Source of the DNA: JAXMBX01 sp046349635
GTDB taxonomy: Bacteria > Planctomycetota > Planctomycetia > Planctomycetales > Planctomycetaceae
NCBI GenBank assembly: GCA_046349635.1
Contig: JAXMBX010000027.1
Location: 1 to 64,000, forward strand
Direction of reading: 5' to 3'
DNA length: 64,000 bases
The position numbers were made by a program, and so were the translations under genes. Shown here in pieces: positions 30,522 through 39,993 of this stretch (position 1 is the stretch's first letter; the number at the start of each line of letters is the position of its first letter). The notes below the pieces were generated by a model. The model was not told the origin of the DNA. It saw only the letters and a program-made list of their open reading frames with translations, and made no database searches.

Positions 30522-32879
30522 GTGTCTCGCCGGCCATCGAACTGCAGCCTGCGCATTCTCCAGACCTGGGGGCAGGTTGCAGCGCTGATCGTGTTGCTGG
30601 CTGTGGTCTCAGTGGCTCTATACGCAGCGGTACCGGAAGCCGCCCAAAAGAAAGCACCTTCCCTGGAGGAACGGCATTGGGCGTATCGTCCCGTCGTTCG
30701 CCCAGCCGTACCGGGTGTTGCGGCAACGAAGTACGGAAATCCCATCGACCTGTTTCTGGCCGCTCAGCTTCAGAAGCAGGACTTGCACTTTTCCCCCCCG
30801 GCCTCGCGACGGGAACTGATCCGTCGGTTGAGTTTTGATCTGATTGGCTTGCCCCCCTCAGTCGAGGAAGTCCAGACGTTCGTTAATGACCAGTCTCCCG
30901 ACGCCTATGAAAAAGTGGTGGATCGCTTGCTGGCAGATCCGGGGTATGGCGAACGGTGGGGGCGGATGTGGCTGGATGGGGTCCGCTACGCGGACACGGC
31001 GGGATTCAATGCGGATCCTTTGCGCCCGCTTGCCTGGAAGTACCGGGACTACGTCATCGAGTCCTTCAACCGGGACACACCCTACAACCAATTTCTGGGA
31101 GAACAACTGGCGGGGGATGAACTGTATCCCGATCAGGAGCGGGCCTGGCGCGGGCTGGGATTCTGTCGCCTGGGACCGGACGAGAGCAATGCCTCGGATG
31201 TGTTATTGGCGCGACAGGAAAACCTGAACGACCTGGTCTCCGTTCTCGGTTCGGTTGTCCTGGGACAGTCGATCGGTTGCGCGCAGTGTCACGATCACAA
31301 ATTCGACGCATTGACCCAGCGGGATTTCTATTCCCTGCAGGCCTATTTCGCTGCGTTGATTCCGGTCGATTCCGTTCCGGTCGGAAACGCCGCCCAACTG
31401 GCGGATTATCAACAGCAGGTGGAGCAATGGTCACGGACAGCTCGGGCTGCCTTTCTGGAACTTTACACACTGGAATCCCAGGCCTACGTGAAGGCCTACG
31501 GGTGGAAGCGGCTGCGTTTTCCGGAGTTGCTGTGGAAAGCATTTGAGACTTTTCCCGAGGATCGGACTGCCTTCCAGAAGCAGATCACATTCTTTTCCGA
31601 CCGCCAGATTCACAACGAGGTCGGCGAAAAAGGGCTGGCCAAAACTCTGACGCCCGAACAGCAGACCCGCCGCGCCCAGCTTCAGGAAATCGTCAAGTAT
31701 CTGAAAGAGCAGAAACCGAAGCCCGCGCAACAGGTGGAGGCGATGACAGTCTGCGAAGGGCGGGAGATGCCCAAAACATTTTTCCTCGCGAACGGCAGCT
31801 ACGCCCGCCCCAAGGACGAACTGAATCCGACCGTTCCTGTGGTGATGAATACGGAGTTCGGGGCGACGCCGCCGGTGATTTCATCCCCCCGCCCCGGTTG
31901 CTCGGGACGGCGTTCTGCGTTGGTCGGATGGTTGACCGATCGGCGCAATCCTCTCACGGCCCGGGTCTGGGTGAACCGGCTGTGGCAGACGCATTTTGGC
32001 AAGGGGCTTGTGAGCAATGCGAACGACTTCGGCGTGCAGACCCCTCCACCTTCGCATCCGGAACTGTTGGATTGGCTGGCTGTGGAAGCCCAGGAGCCAA
32101 CGGTCGAGGTGCAAGGGTGTGCAAAGGTTCCGTGGGGCGTGAAGCGCCTGCAGAAGCTGATCGTCATGTCAGTGGCGTATCGGCAATCGAGCCTGCAATC
32201 GGGGAACGAGACTCAGGTCGCGGACGTGTTGAAAAAAGATCCGGACAATACCTGGTATTCGCGGTTCCCCAGGCAGCGACTGACGGGGGAACAGTTGCGC
32301 GATGCCCTGTTGACGGTCTCCGGCGAACTGAACCGCAAGACGCTGGGGCCGCCGGTCTATCCTCCCTTGCCGGAAGTCTTCGGCAAGCGGGACTCGTGGC
32401 CGGTGTCGAAGGAGATCGCCGATCAGCGACGGCGGCCGATTTACATTCTGTGCAAGCGGAACCTGCCGTATCCCTTCCTGGGGACGATGGATTTTCCCGA
32501 CATGCACGAAAGTTGCCCGCGTCGACAGAACACGACCACCGGACTCCAGGCGCTGCAGGCCCTGAACTCCGAAATCACTTTGCACGCTGCCCAGGCGTTC
32601 GCCGGTCAGATTCTCGCGGGGCAAGCCAGTCCCGACGCCCCAGCCCTGGTCAACCAGGCCTATGAGCGCGCGTTGGGACGGCCAGTTTCGAAGGATGAAC
32701 AATCGCTGGCGCTGGCGTTTCTCGATCGACAATCGAAGCTGTATCGGGAAAAATCGGCGACGGAGAAGGGGCTGGCACCCTTGAACGCCTCGAAAGAATT
32801 GGATGCCCCCTGGGGAGCGGCGTGGACGGATTTCTGCCATGCGCTGCTGAGTTCCAACGAGTTTCTGTATATCGATTGA
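30522..32879 (+). CDS. DUF1549/DUF1553 exported protein
   Basis: Protein of 785 residues from a GTG at 30522 with GGAG about 7 bases upstream; in-frame ATGs upstream lack a ribosome site. The N-terminus has a hydrophobic signal/anchor (VAALIVLLAVVSVALYAAVPEA). DUF1549 covers about residues 85-270: RRLSFDLIGLPPSVEEV, YGERWGRMWLDGVRYADT, FNRDTPYNQFLGEQLAGDE and the heme-like GCAQCHDHKFD. DUF1553 fills the C-terminal part: ALVGWLTDRRNPLTARVWVNRLWQTHFGKGLV and RQRLTGEQLRDALL. These proteins are nearly confined to planctomycetes and relatives and are often paired with a DUF1501 protein, as here, 23 bases downstream. The usual N-terminal cytochrome domain is absent. Function unknown; polysaccharide-related roles have been suggested from context. 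Confidence 0.9.
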   Translation: MSRRPSNCSLRILQTWGQVAALIVLLAVVSVALYAAVPEAAQKKAPSLEERHWAYRPVVRPAVPGVAATKYGNPIDLFLAAQLQKQDLHFSPPASRRELIRRLSFDLIGLPPSVEEVQTFVNDQSPDAYEKVVDRLLADPGYGERWGRMWLDGVRYADTAGFNADPLRPLAWKYRDYVIESFNRDTPYNQFLGEQLAGDELYPDQERAWRGLGFCRLGPDESNASDVLLARQENLNDLVSVLGSVVLGQSIGCAQCHDHKFDALTQRDFYSLQAYFAALIPVDSVPVGNAAQLADYQQQVEQWSRTARAAFLELYTLESQAYVKAYGWKRLRFPELLWKAFETFPEDRTAFQKQITFFSDRQIHNEVGEKGLAKTLTPEQQTRRAQLQEIVKYLKEQKPKPAQQVEAMTVCEGREMPKTFFLANGSYARPKDELNPTVPVVMNTEFGATPPVISSPRPGCSGRRSALVGWLTDRRNPLTARVWVNRLWQTHFGKGLVSNANDFGVQTPPPSHPELLDWLAVEAQEPTVEVQGCAKVPWGVKRLQKLIVMSVAYRQSSLQSGNETQVADVLKKDPDNTWYSRFPRQRLTGEQLRDALLTVSGELNRKTLGPPVYPPLPEVFGKRDSWPVSKEIADQRRRPIYILCKRNLPYPFLGTMDFPDMHESCPRRQNTTTGLQALQALNSEITLHAAQAFAGQILAGQASPDAPALVNQAYERALGRPVSKDEQSLALAFLDRQSKLYREKSATEKGLAPLNASKELDAPWGAAWTDFCHALLSSNEFLYID

Positions 32880-32902
32880 ACTGTCTTTTGATTGAGTACG
32901 CC

Positions 32903-34357
32903 ATGACGCAATCCCAACGCACCTCGACACGACTGCCCCACTACGAGCGGGCAATGTCTCGTCGTGATCTGCTGCAACGGACCGGGGGAGGATTCGGCTG
33001 GCTGGCGCTCTCCAGCCTGTTGATGGCCGACTCCCAACCGCAGAAATCCCCTCTCTCGACTCGACCTCTCGCCCCTCATCCGGGACATTTCCCTGCCAAG
33101 GCGAAAAGCGTCATTTTCCTGTTCATGGATGGCGGGCCGAGCCACATCGACACGTTCGACCCCAAGCCCAAGGTGAACGAATACGCGGGGAAACCCTTGC
33201 CCCCCTCGATCAAGCGAGCCCCCTACCCGATGGGGGTGCAGGAAAATCCGCTGCTGGTCTCACCGCGCAAATGGACCCGCCACGGCAAAAGCGGGCTCCC
33301 CGTTTCCGAGTGGTATCAGCACGTTGGTGCCTGCATCGATGACATCGCAGTCATTCGCTCCTGCTGGGCGAATGGGCTGAACCACGTCGGAAGCGTCTGC
33401 CAGATGAATACCGGAAGCATTCTCGCGGGACGCCCCAGCCTGGGGGCTTGGGTGACCTACGGCCTGGGGAGCGAGAATCAGGATTTGCCCGCCTTCGTCG
33501 TGATGTGCGACCAGGAAAAGGAACCTCCAGGGGGGAGCCGGGTCTGGGGAACGGGCTTCATGCCGGCGACGTTTCAGGGGACGCGGCTACGAACGGGGAA
33601 GGATCCGATCCTGCATCTGCAAACCCCCGCGGAACTGGACGCGACCTTGCAGCGGAGCAAGGTGGATTTCATCAATGCCCTGAACCGTCAGCATCAGTCG
33701 CAGCGTCCTGCCGACAGCGAATTGGAGGCCCGTATCGAGTCCTACGAACTCGCCTTTCGAATGCAGGCTGCCGCTCCGGTGGCACTGGATCTGAACCAGG
33801 AAACCGCGGAGACGCAGAAGCTGTATGGTCTGGACGACAAACCCTGCGAAGTCTTCGGACGCAACTGCCTCCTCGCCCGCCGCCTGGTCGAGCGCGGTGT
33901 TCGCTTTGTGCAGTTGTACTCCGGCTCGGGAAGCAAATGGGACGCACACACGAAAATCGAAGAAAATCACTCCGGCCTGTGCCGTTCGACGGATAAGCCG
34001 ATTGCGGGACTGCTCACCGATCTGAAGCGTCGCGGACTGCTCGATTCGACGCTGGTGATCTGGGGAGGCGAATTCGGTCGGACTCCCATGTCCGAAAAAG
34101 GGGACGGACGGGACCACAACCCCCACGGTTTCTCGATGTGGATGGCAGGAGGAGGCATCAAGGGGGGGCAGGTCATCGGAGCGACCGATGACTTCGGCGT
34201 CCACGCGGTCGAGAACCGGGTTCATGTCCACGACCTGCATGCGACGATCCTGCAGATCATGGGTCTCGATCACACAGAGCTGATCTACCAGCATCAGGGT
34301 CGCCCCGAACGCCCCACGATCAACGAGGGACGGGTCATCGACGAACTCGTGTCCTGA
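32903..34357 (+). CDS. DUF1501 exported protein
   Basis: Protein of 484 residues. The N-terminus has MSRRDLLQRTGGGFGWLALSSLLMA, a twin-arginine-type signal, consistent with export of the folded protein. The mature part has the DUF1501 (sulfatase-superfamily-like) segments IFLFMDGGPSHIDTFDPKP, RSCWANGLNHVGSVCQMNTG, RGVRFVQLYSG, VIWGGEFGRTPMSEKGDGRDHN and ATILQIMGLDH. The start at 32903 lies 23 bases after the DUF1549/1553 stop, and the pair is almost certainly one operon. No enzyme activity has been firmly established for the family. Confidence 0.9.
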   Translation: MTQSQRTSTRLPHYERAMSRRDLLQRTGGGFGWLALSSLLMADSQPQKSPLSTRPLAPHPGHFPAKAKSVIFLFMDGGPSHIDTFDPKPKVNEYAGKPLPPSIKRAPYPMGVQENPLLVSPRKWTRHGKSGLPVSEWYQHVGACIDDIAVIRSCWANGLNHVGSVCQMNTGSILAGRPSLGAWVTYGLGSENQDLPAFVVMCDQEKEPPGGSRVWGTGFMPATFQGTRLRTGKDPILHLQTPAELDATLQRSKVDFINALNRQHQSQRPADSELEARIESYELAFRMQAAAPVALDLNQETAETQKLYGLDDKPCEVFGRNCLLARRLVERGVRFVQLYSGSGSKWDAHTKIEENHSGLCRSTDKPIAGLLTDLKRRGLLDSTLVIWGGEFGRTPMSEKGDGRDHNPHGFSMWMAGGGIKGGQVIGATDDFGVHAVENRVHVHDLHATILQIMGLDHTELIYQHQGRPERPTINEGRVIDELVS

Positions 34358-34363
34358 GCTGGA

Positions 34364-34648
34364 TCACTCGGCGCTGGGGTCCGTCTCATCGCCGACATCG
34401 ACCGTCGACCAATCCACCGGCTCGGCATGCTGTTGGATTTCGCGATAGACTTCCTGAGCCTTGCCCAGATCCTCGTTTCGCACCACCACGTGCACCAGCC
34501 CGGGAATCTCGATGCGGAACCCGGAAACAAGGTCTCCCACCGCCATCGCCTTGATTCCTTCGACTTCGAGCGCGGCGACTAATGCACCCGCTTCCATTTC
34601 ATTCGGGAACGATGCGACTGTCACGGGGGCTTGGGGATCGATCTCCAT
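34364..34648 (-). CDS. small DUF2007-type protein
   Basis: Protein of 94 residues. The phrase VASFPNEMEAGALVAALEVEGIKAMAVG is the compact beta-alpha-beta motif of DUF2007 (putative signal-transducing protein) domains, followed by VHVVVRNEDLGKAQEVYREIQ. Such proteins are small and cytosolic and their function is unknown. It is convergent with the DUF1501 gene (6-base gap) and lies 36 bases downstream of the sulfatase gene on the same strand. Confidence 0.75.
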   Translation of the reverse strand: MEIDPQAPVTVASFPNEMEAGALVAALEVEGIKAMAVGDLVSGFRIEIPGLVHVVVRNEDLGKAQEVYREIQQHAEPVDWSTVDVGDETDPSAE

Positions 34649-34684
34649 GATGCATTTCTCCTGACGAGGCCGCAGAGGAAAAAA

Positions 34685-36052
34685 CTATTCGCCGCCTCTC
34701 GTATTATTGCGGGAACGGGCCGCTTGTCGAATGGGAGCGGGGGGATATTTTCCCCCGGCCGGCTGGAGCGTCTCCAGAATCCCCTGCAACTTGCGTATTG
34801 CGGCTTCAGCCTCGGGGTTGCCGGACACCGGGGTTTCCTTCCGACCGAGTTCATCAGCCTGCAGGTCAAACAGCTTTCCATCTTCCTGCAACTGCCAGCG
34901 GGCGTCCCGGATGAATTTCTGGTGCTGAAGCTGCGTAAAGACCCAGTCGCGCGGATGTCCCTTCTCGCCCCGAATCTGGGGGGCGAAGCTGCGACCATCG
35001 AGTTTCACACCGACTGGAGCACTCGCCCCAGTGAGTTCGAGAAGAGTGGGAAGGACGTCCGAGAAGTCGACGAGATCCTTGCAGACGCTCCCCGGCTTGG
35101 TCACCCCTTTCCAGTTGACGATCAACGGTACCCGAGCGCCGAGTTGCGTCACTTGCCCCTTACCCCCCGGAACCGTTTCCCCCTTCCGCTGGGACCGCCA
35201 CGCGTGATGCGAGCCGTTGTCTCCGGTAAAGAGAATGACTGTGTTCTCCCGGAGTCCCGCGGAATCGATGGCCGCAATGAGTTTCCCGACGCAATGGTCC
35301 ATGTAGGTCATCATCCCGGCGTAACGCTGCTGATCCATTTCCTTCTTGTCCGATTCATGCGCCCGCGAGATACCTGTCAGTTCCGGACAATCCGGAAACG
35401 GGGCATGGACGAGCGTCATCGGATAATACGCCAGGAACGGACGGTCCTTGTGCGAGCGAATAAAATCGGAGAGGAACTCCGAGAAGATATCCTCGCCGAA
35501 CTGCTCTTCGGTCGTGTCGATCTTCTTGCCGTTGAGATGGACGTGAGGCTTCCAATAACGTCCGGTCTGCGTCCCCTCATAGACCCACGACCACAGGCTG
35601 CTCTGTTCGAAGCCGCATTGCCGGGGATGGTCGGGACGCTGGTCGAACTGCGCGAGTTGCCATTTTCCGGCGATGGCCGTGGCATACCCCGCATCCTTCA
35701 GGAGATGGCCGAAGGTCTTAAACTTCGGGTCCAGGTGCGGCGAACGCTTGGCATTGGAATCAATCAGATCAATCCAGCCCGTGCGAAACCCGTACTGTCC
35801 GGTCATCAGTTCGACGCGGAAGGGGAACAAAGCGGAGGCGTAGCAGTATTCGAACCGGAGTCCGGTCGCGGCGAGCTCGTCGAGATGCGGAGTGTGGTAG
35901 GAACTCCCCCCATAGCTCTTCAGGCACTCAAATCCCAGATCATCCGCCATGATGAGGACGATATTGGGCCGCTTCCCCTCCGCCGCAGGCAGCGGGGAAA
36001 TCGCCAGCAGCACAAAGCCAAGGGATACCAGAAGCTTCAAACAGCGATACAT
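34685..36052 (-). CDS. secreted sulfatase with CxPxR apparently erased by three indels
   Basis: Protein of 455 residues with a signal peptide (LLVSLGFVLLAISPLPAAEG). The sulfatase start KRPNIVLIMADDLGFE supplies the metal Asp pair, with GYATAIAGKWQLA and VILFTGDNGSHHA further on. At the site of the formylglycine motif the protein reads ALFPFRVELMTGQ instead of C-x-P-x-R. The DNA at 35817-35840, with two C's added to one short C run and one to another, reads SPLCSPSRVELMTG, an ordinary active sulfatase motif. The missing Cys is thus probably a sequence artefact rather than a real loss. Such sulfatases release sulfate from glycans in the periplasm or outside. The start is 39 bases from the esterase stop, suggesting an operon. 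Confidence 0.88.
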   Translation of the reverse strand: MYRCLKLLVSLGFVLLAISPLPAAEGKRPNIVLIMADDLGFECLKSYGGSSYHTPHLDELAATGLRFEYCYASALFPFRVELMTGQYGFRTGWIDLIDSNAKRSPHLDPKFKTFGHLLKDAGYATAIAGKWQLAQFDQRPDHPRQCGFEQSSLWSWVYEGTQTGRYWKPHVHLNGKKIDTTEEQFGEDIFSEFLSDFIRSHKDRPFLAYYPMTLVHAPFPDCPELTGISRAHESDKKEMDQQRYAGMMTYMDHCVGKLIAAIDSAGLRENTVILFTGDNGSHHAWRSQRKGETVPGGKGQVTQLGARVPLIVNWKGVTKPGSVCKDLVDFSDVLPTLLELTGASAPVGVKLDGRSFAPQIRGEKGHPRDWVFTQLQHQKFIRDARWQLQEDGKLFDLQADELGRKETPVSGNPEAEAAIRKLQGILETLQPAGGKYPPAPIRQAARSRNNTRGGE

Positions 36053-36091
36053 GGCGATCTCCCGGGCGGCAATGGAGGATCAGAACGGAGA

Positions 36092-36952
36092 TTAGTTCAG
36101 AAGGTACTTGTCGAACCAGGCGATCATCTCGTCGTAAGACGTTTTCATGTCAGTCGCACTGAAGCCATGCTTTCCTTCAGGGAAGTCGATCAGCTTGTTG
36201 GGGACTTTCTTGGCGTCGAATTCCGGTTTGATCTTGGCGCAGTGATTGACCGTCGGAACGAGGTCATCCTTCGCCCCGGTCAGCATCAGCGTTGGGGCAT
36301 CGTCGTCGGTGACGTGTGCAAGCGGGGAATAGACCTCCGCGTTTTTCATGTCCAGGTCGAGGGCGGGAAAGTTCTTGTACGCCGGCAGGCGATCGGGATA
36401 GTCCTTCACCGCAATCCGCAGGTCCGTCGGCGCGACAAAGGCGACGACCGCCTGGACCCGGTCACTCACCCGGTCGAGAGGATCCTTCCCCTGCGGATCA
36501 CCATCATCCCCCATCGTTCCCAGGCACAGGGAGAGATGCCCGCCGGCACTCATCCCGAAAACACCGATGCGATTGGGGTCGATATTGAACTTCTTCGCAT
36601 TCGCACGGATATAGCGGACGCTTTGACGGACGTCGGAGACCGCCTCGGGAATGGAGAAGCGGGGGCTGCTCCCGTGTCGAACGGCGAAAACCGTGTAGCC
36701 GTGGTCCGTCAGAGGCTTGAAGAGTCCCAGAGACTTCTCGGGAGGCTGCCAACTGGAATACCATCCCCCACTGACCATGAAGAGAATGCCACGACCATTC
36801 GGTTTTTCAGTCGGCGTATAGACGTCAAAAGTCATCGCCAGGCCCAGCTTGTGCCCGTAGACGACGTCGGGGGTAATGTTGACTTTGTGATCCTCTGCCC
36901 CAGCCCGGGCGGGAATTAACAGCAACACGGCAAGCAGAATCGCACGGCGCAT
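36092..36952 (-). CDS. secreted alpha/beta-hydrolase (esterase/lipase type)
   Basis: Protein of 286 residues with a signal peptide (RRAILLAVLLLIPARAGAED). The alpha/beta-hydrolase fold shows the nucleophile elbow GMSAGGH (Ser in G-x-S-x-G), an oxyanion region LFMVSGGWYSS, the acid in TGAKDDLVP and the His in EGKHGFS. It resembles the carbohydrate-esterase/lipase-like (BD-FAE) hydrolases found beside sulfatases. It lies 39 bases upstream of the sulfatase on the same strand, so deacylation and desulfation of one substrate is a reasonable inference. Confidence 0.83.
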   Translation of the reverse strand: MRRAILLAVLLLIPARAGAEDHKVNITPDVVYGHKLGLAMTFDVYTPTEKPNGRGILFMVSGGWYSSWQPPEKSLGLFKPLTDHGYTVFAVRHGSSPRFSIPEAVSDVRQSVRYIRANAKKFNIDPNRIGVFGMSAGGHLSLCLGTMGDDGDPQGKDPLDRVSDRVQAVVAFVAPTDLRIAVKDYPDRLPAYKNFPALDLDMKNAEVYSPLAHVTDDDAPTLMLTGAKDDLVPTVNHCAKIKPEFDAKKVPNKLIDFPEGKHGFSATDMKTSYDEMIAWFDKYLLN

Positions 36953-37103
36953 GGAAGTAACCTCAAAGAGAAAGGCAAATCAGAGGGAAAGTTAAATGAG
37001 AGACCGGGATGTCCTCTGTTATAGCGTGCGGAGTGGGGAAAATCTCCACAAAACAAAGAGGACCGCCGAGGGTCGGTCGACAAGCGGTCGCAGACGGGCG
37101 AGA

Positions 37104-39527
37104 TCAGTTCCGCTCGGGAGCAAGTTCCGCGCTCAGACGCCGAATCGGGGAGTCCGCTTTGTCCGAAGCCATACGGGAGAGGATCCGGTCTGCCTCCCGT
37201 TGCATGGTCCGTTCCAGGTCCGGTTTGCCCAATTGCTCGTAGACCGAGGCGAGTTGACCGAGAGTCTCCCCCAGTTCCGGGTGATCGCGGCCCAGCGAAT
37301 TGGCGAGGATGCGGGCGGATTCGCGCAACAGGGGCTCCGCCTGCTCAGGCTGCTTTTGGTCGGAATAGAGCTTGCTGAGCTGCACCAGGGCGTGGGCATA
37401 CTCGGGATGCTGCTTGCCGAGCTTCTTCGCCAGGATCTGGCTCGCTTCCTCAAGAATCGGCTCCCCCTCCTTGTAGCGGCGGGCGAGACGGTAATAATCC
37501 CCAACTTCCTCCAAAGCCCGGGCATATTCGGGATGATCCTTCCCCAGGGTCTCGCGCAGAATAGCGGCCCCCTCCTTGAGGAGTGATTCTCCCTGATCCC
37601 GTTTGTTGACCGCGGTATAGACCCGACCGAGTTGAATCGCGGTGCGCGCGTATTCAGGATGCTTTTTCCCCACTTGCTCCGCCAGGATTTCCGCGCCTGT
37701 GGTCAGGGCGGATTGAGCGACACCATAGTCTTTCGCTTCGCGGGCGAACTGTCCGAGTTGTTGCAGACGTTGTGCATACTCGGGGTGTTTTTCGCCATAG
37801 ACCTGCAGCGCCACCTCGGCGGCCTGCTGGAGGAGTTGCTCCGCTCCCTGCGGATTCCGGCGACATTGCTGTAGCCGGGCGCTGTTTTCCAGGATCATCA
37901 GATAGTTGGGGTGACGTTCTCCCAGAGCTTTTTTCTGGATTTCCGCCGCCTGAACGAGCAGGACAGCCGCGTCTTCCGTCTTCCCTTGTTCGATCCGGAC
38001 GAGCGCGAGGTTGTTGAGGCAGGTTCCGACAGCGGGGTGAGCCTCGCCAACAGTGCGGTGCAGGATCTGATTCGCTTCCGTGAGGCGTTCCGCCGCCGCA
38101 TCGAGTTGTCCCTGTTCCTGACGGAGATTCGCGAGGTTGATCAGGACTTTCGCGCTGTCGAGCGTCTGGCGGCCAACGGATTTCTCAAGAATGGCGAGCG
38201 CACGCTGGAACTCGTCGCCGGCCACTTCGTAGCGTGACATCACGAGGTGCGTGTACGCCAGGTTATTGAGCGCCAGCGCATAGGTGGGATGCTGCTCGCC
38301 AAGGATTTCGCCGATGAGCTGCAGGGCGCGGTTGCCCCAGGTTTCAGAAGCCTGCAGATCTCCCATCGCCCGGTGGAGGTTCGCAAGATTCGCGAGGACG
38401 CTTGCCACCTGATCGGGGTTGGGGGCAGGCTGCTTGCGGATCAAGTCGGCAGCCTGCTGGGCAAGCTCGAGAGCCTGTCGCGGCTGGCCGAGATCGCTGT
38501 TCGTCAGGCTAAGCTGATTCAGACAGCCGATCCGACTCTCATGTTGCGGACCATACGCCGCGGTGAATTTATCCAGAGCCTGCTGCTGGAGGTCGAGGGC
38601 CTCCTTGAAACGTCCCTGACGGCGCAGAACCTCGGCCAGGTTTCCCTGGGTCGTCGCATATTCCGGGTGAGCCGAAGAGATGGAACCGGCGTAAATCTCC
38701 AACGCCTTGCGATAGGCTTTTTCCGCGTCCGGAAGACGCCCCATGTCATCCACGACCAACCCCAGGTTATTCAGCGTGGCACCTGTGCGCGGCGCTTCCA
38801 GCCCAAGCAGTTCAACACGTATGGCATAGGCCTGCTTCCCCGCAGTCAGGGCTTCCGGAAATTTCCCCTGGCGGCGGAGATCCCCCATCTCTCGATGCAG
38901 GCGGTCCGCGGAAATCAACCGGTTCCGATCAGAGGGATCGAGAGAACTCAGCGTCCGGATGCGTTTCAATTCCCACTCGGCCGTGAGGGTCGTCCAGTGA
39001 CCGGGCCGATGCAGCAGGCTGAGCTGCCGCACGGACTCATTCCACGCAGACTCGCAGGCAGGCCAATCCTGTTTTCGCTCGTACTCATCGGCGATGTATT
39101 TCAAGAGTCCGGCGTGCTGATCCCTCAGTCCGGCCAGATCCCGCGGGGGAAAGTCCGGTTCCTGGGCAGCTTGCTCCAACAGCTTTTTTTCTAGATCCCG
39201 CAGTTGGACGGCGAGCGCAAAGGTTTTGTCCGCATCACCGGCTGCCTGGGCAGCCTGAATTTCGCCGGAGAGCTTTTCCCGATCCGGAGCCAGCGATCGC
39301 AACGTCGTGTCGCGACGGACAGGGAGATCCTTCTGTTCGGAGATTGGTTTCGGGCCAAAAGGGTTTTCGGAACCGGTTGCTTCAGAAGCATCCCCCAAGA
39401 ACTTGATCCGGGGTTTGCCCGATTGGGGAGTGATGTGGATCGGAGGATCATCGGCTTGGGACGCCGGGGAAGCCAGTGAGACCACCAGGCAAGCCGCAAC
39501 CCAGACGATGAAGGGTGATTTCGTCAC
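37104..39527 (-). CDS. exported tetratricopeptide (kinesin light-chain-type) repeat protein
   Basis: Protein of 807 residues. A signal peptide (FIVWVAACLVVSLASPASQADD) is followed by a charged region to about residue 200 and then about a dozen 42-residue TPR units of the kinesin-light-chain kind, with recurring phrases such as LGKDHPEYARALEEVG, GKKHPEYARTAIQLG and GKQHPEYAHALVQLS. No enzymatic domain is visible. It probably acts as a periplasmic scaffold. It stands alone, with 150-base gaps on either side. Confidence 0.8.
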   Translation of the reverse strand: MTKSPFIVWVAACLVVSLASPASQADDPPIHITPQSGKPRIKFLGDASEATGSENPFGPKPISEQKDLPVRRDTTLRSLAPDREKLSGEIQAAQAAGDADKTFALAVQLRDLEKKLLEQAAQEPDFPPRDLAGLRDQHAGLLKYIADEYERKQDWPACESAWNESVRQLSLLHRPGHWTTLTAEWELKRIRTLSSLDPSDRNRLISADRLHREMGDLRRQGKFPEALTAGKQAYAIRVELLGLEAPRTGATLNNLGLVVDDMGRLPDAEKAYRKALEIYAGSISSAHPEYATTQGNLAEVLRRQGRFKEALDLQQQALDKFTAAYGPQHESRIGCLNQLSLTNSDLGQPRQALELAQQAADLIRKQPAPNPDQVASVLANLANLHRAMGDLQASETWGNRALQLIGEILGEQHPTYALALNNLAYTHLVMSRYEVAGDEFQRALAILEKSVGRQTLDSAKVLINLANLRQEQGQLDAAAERLTEANQILHRTVGEAHPAVGTCLNNLALVRIEQGKTEDAAVLLVQAAEIQKKALGERHPNYLMILENSARLQQCRRNPQGAEQLLQQAAEVALQVYGEKHPEYAQRLQQLGQFAREAKDYGVAQSALTTGAEILAEQVGKKHPEYARTAIQLGRVYTAVNKRDQGESLLKEGAAILRETLGKDHPEYARALEEVGDYYRLARRYKEGEPILEEASQILAKKLGKQHPEYAHALVQLSKLYSDQKQPEQAEPLLRESARILANSLGRDHPELGETLGQLASVYEQLGKPDLERTMQREADRILSRMASDKADSPIRRLSAELAPERN

Positions 39528-39637
39528 AACTCGTTCCTCTGACCTGGCGACCGGAAGCGCAGAACGTCAGAGGATGTACGCCCGTTCATCCGATCATGTC
39601 AAGAGGAACCCAGCGGAGCGATGCCCCCCTGCTCCAG

Positions 39638-39886
39638 TCAGACCCCTTTACTGCCGAGTTTCTTCAGGAGGAATAACAAGACGATGGCACCCACGGTGGC
39701 AGTGATCAGTTCTCCCAGGAGCCCCGTCGAGGCGAGTCCCAGCAGCCCAAAGAGGAAACCACCGAGAATGGCACCGATCACTCCGACGATCAGGTTCCCG
39801 ACGACGCCGAAGCCGGCCCCCTTGGTGATTTGCCCCGCGAGCCACCCGGCACATAAGCCGATCAAAATGAACCAGAGAAAGTGCAT
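39638..39886 (-). CDS. GlsB/YeaQ/YmgE family membrane protein
   Basis: Protein of 82 residues, almost entirely hydrophobic with three predicted helices: LWFILIGLCAGWLAGQI, GFGVVGNLIVGVIGAILGGFLFGLLG and LLGELITATVGAIVLLFLLKKL. The Gly-rich pattern GxxGNxxxGxxGAxxGG is the family signature (transglycosylase-associated protein). These small inner membrane proteins are commonly stress induced; their activity is unclear. It stands 107 bases after the H+-pyrophosphatase stop and the terminator there. Confidence 0.9.
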   Translation of the reverse strand: MHFLWFILIGLCAGWLAGQITKGAGFGVVGNLIVGVIGAILGGFLFGLLGLASTGLLGELITATVGAIVLLFLLKKLGSKGV

Positions 39887-39923
39887 GATTGCTCCTGAGT
39901 GGGGGTAGGTAAGAACGTCCGTG

Positions 39924-39962
39924 GAAAAGAACGGGGCGGAGACCCGGATGGATCACCGCCCC
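39924..39962 (-). terminator. terminator after the H+-pyrophosphatase gene
   Basis: On the minus strand GGGGCGG pairs with CCGCCCC around a 16-base loop and is followed by GTTCTTTTCC. It lies about 32 bases after the hppA stop. The stem is short but all G-C. Confidence 0.55.
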
Positions 39963-39993
39963 GCGCGGGATATCTGAAAGAACAGGACCCGGC

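Noticed and set aside
35817..35840. Interpretation of the sulfatase as a naturally inactive paralogue
   Set aside because: The normal motif is recovered by adding three C's in two C runs, the same error type seen in neighbouring genes.
34631..36919. A 762-residue open frame on the plus strand opposite the sulfatase and esterase
   Set aside because: It spans two real minus-strand genes in the antisense direction, has no domain or signal, and is typical of G+C-rich codon bias.
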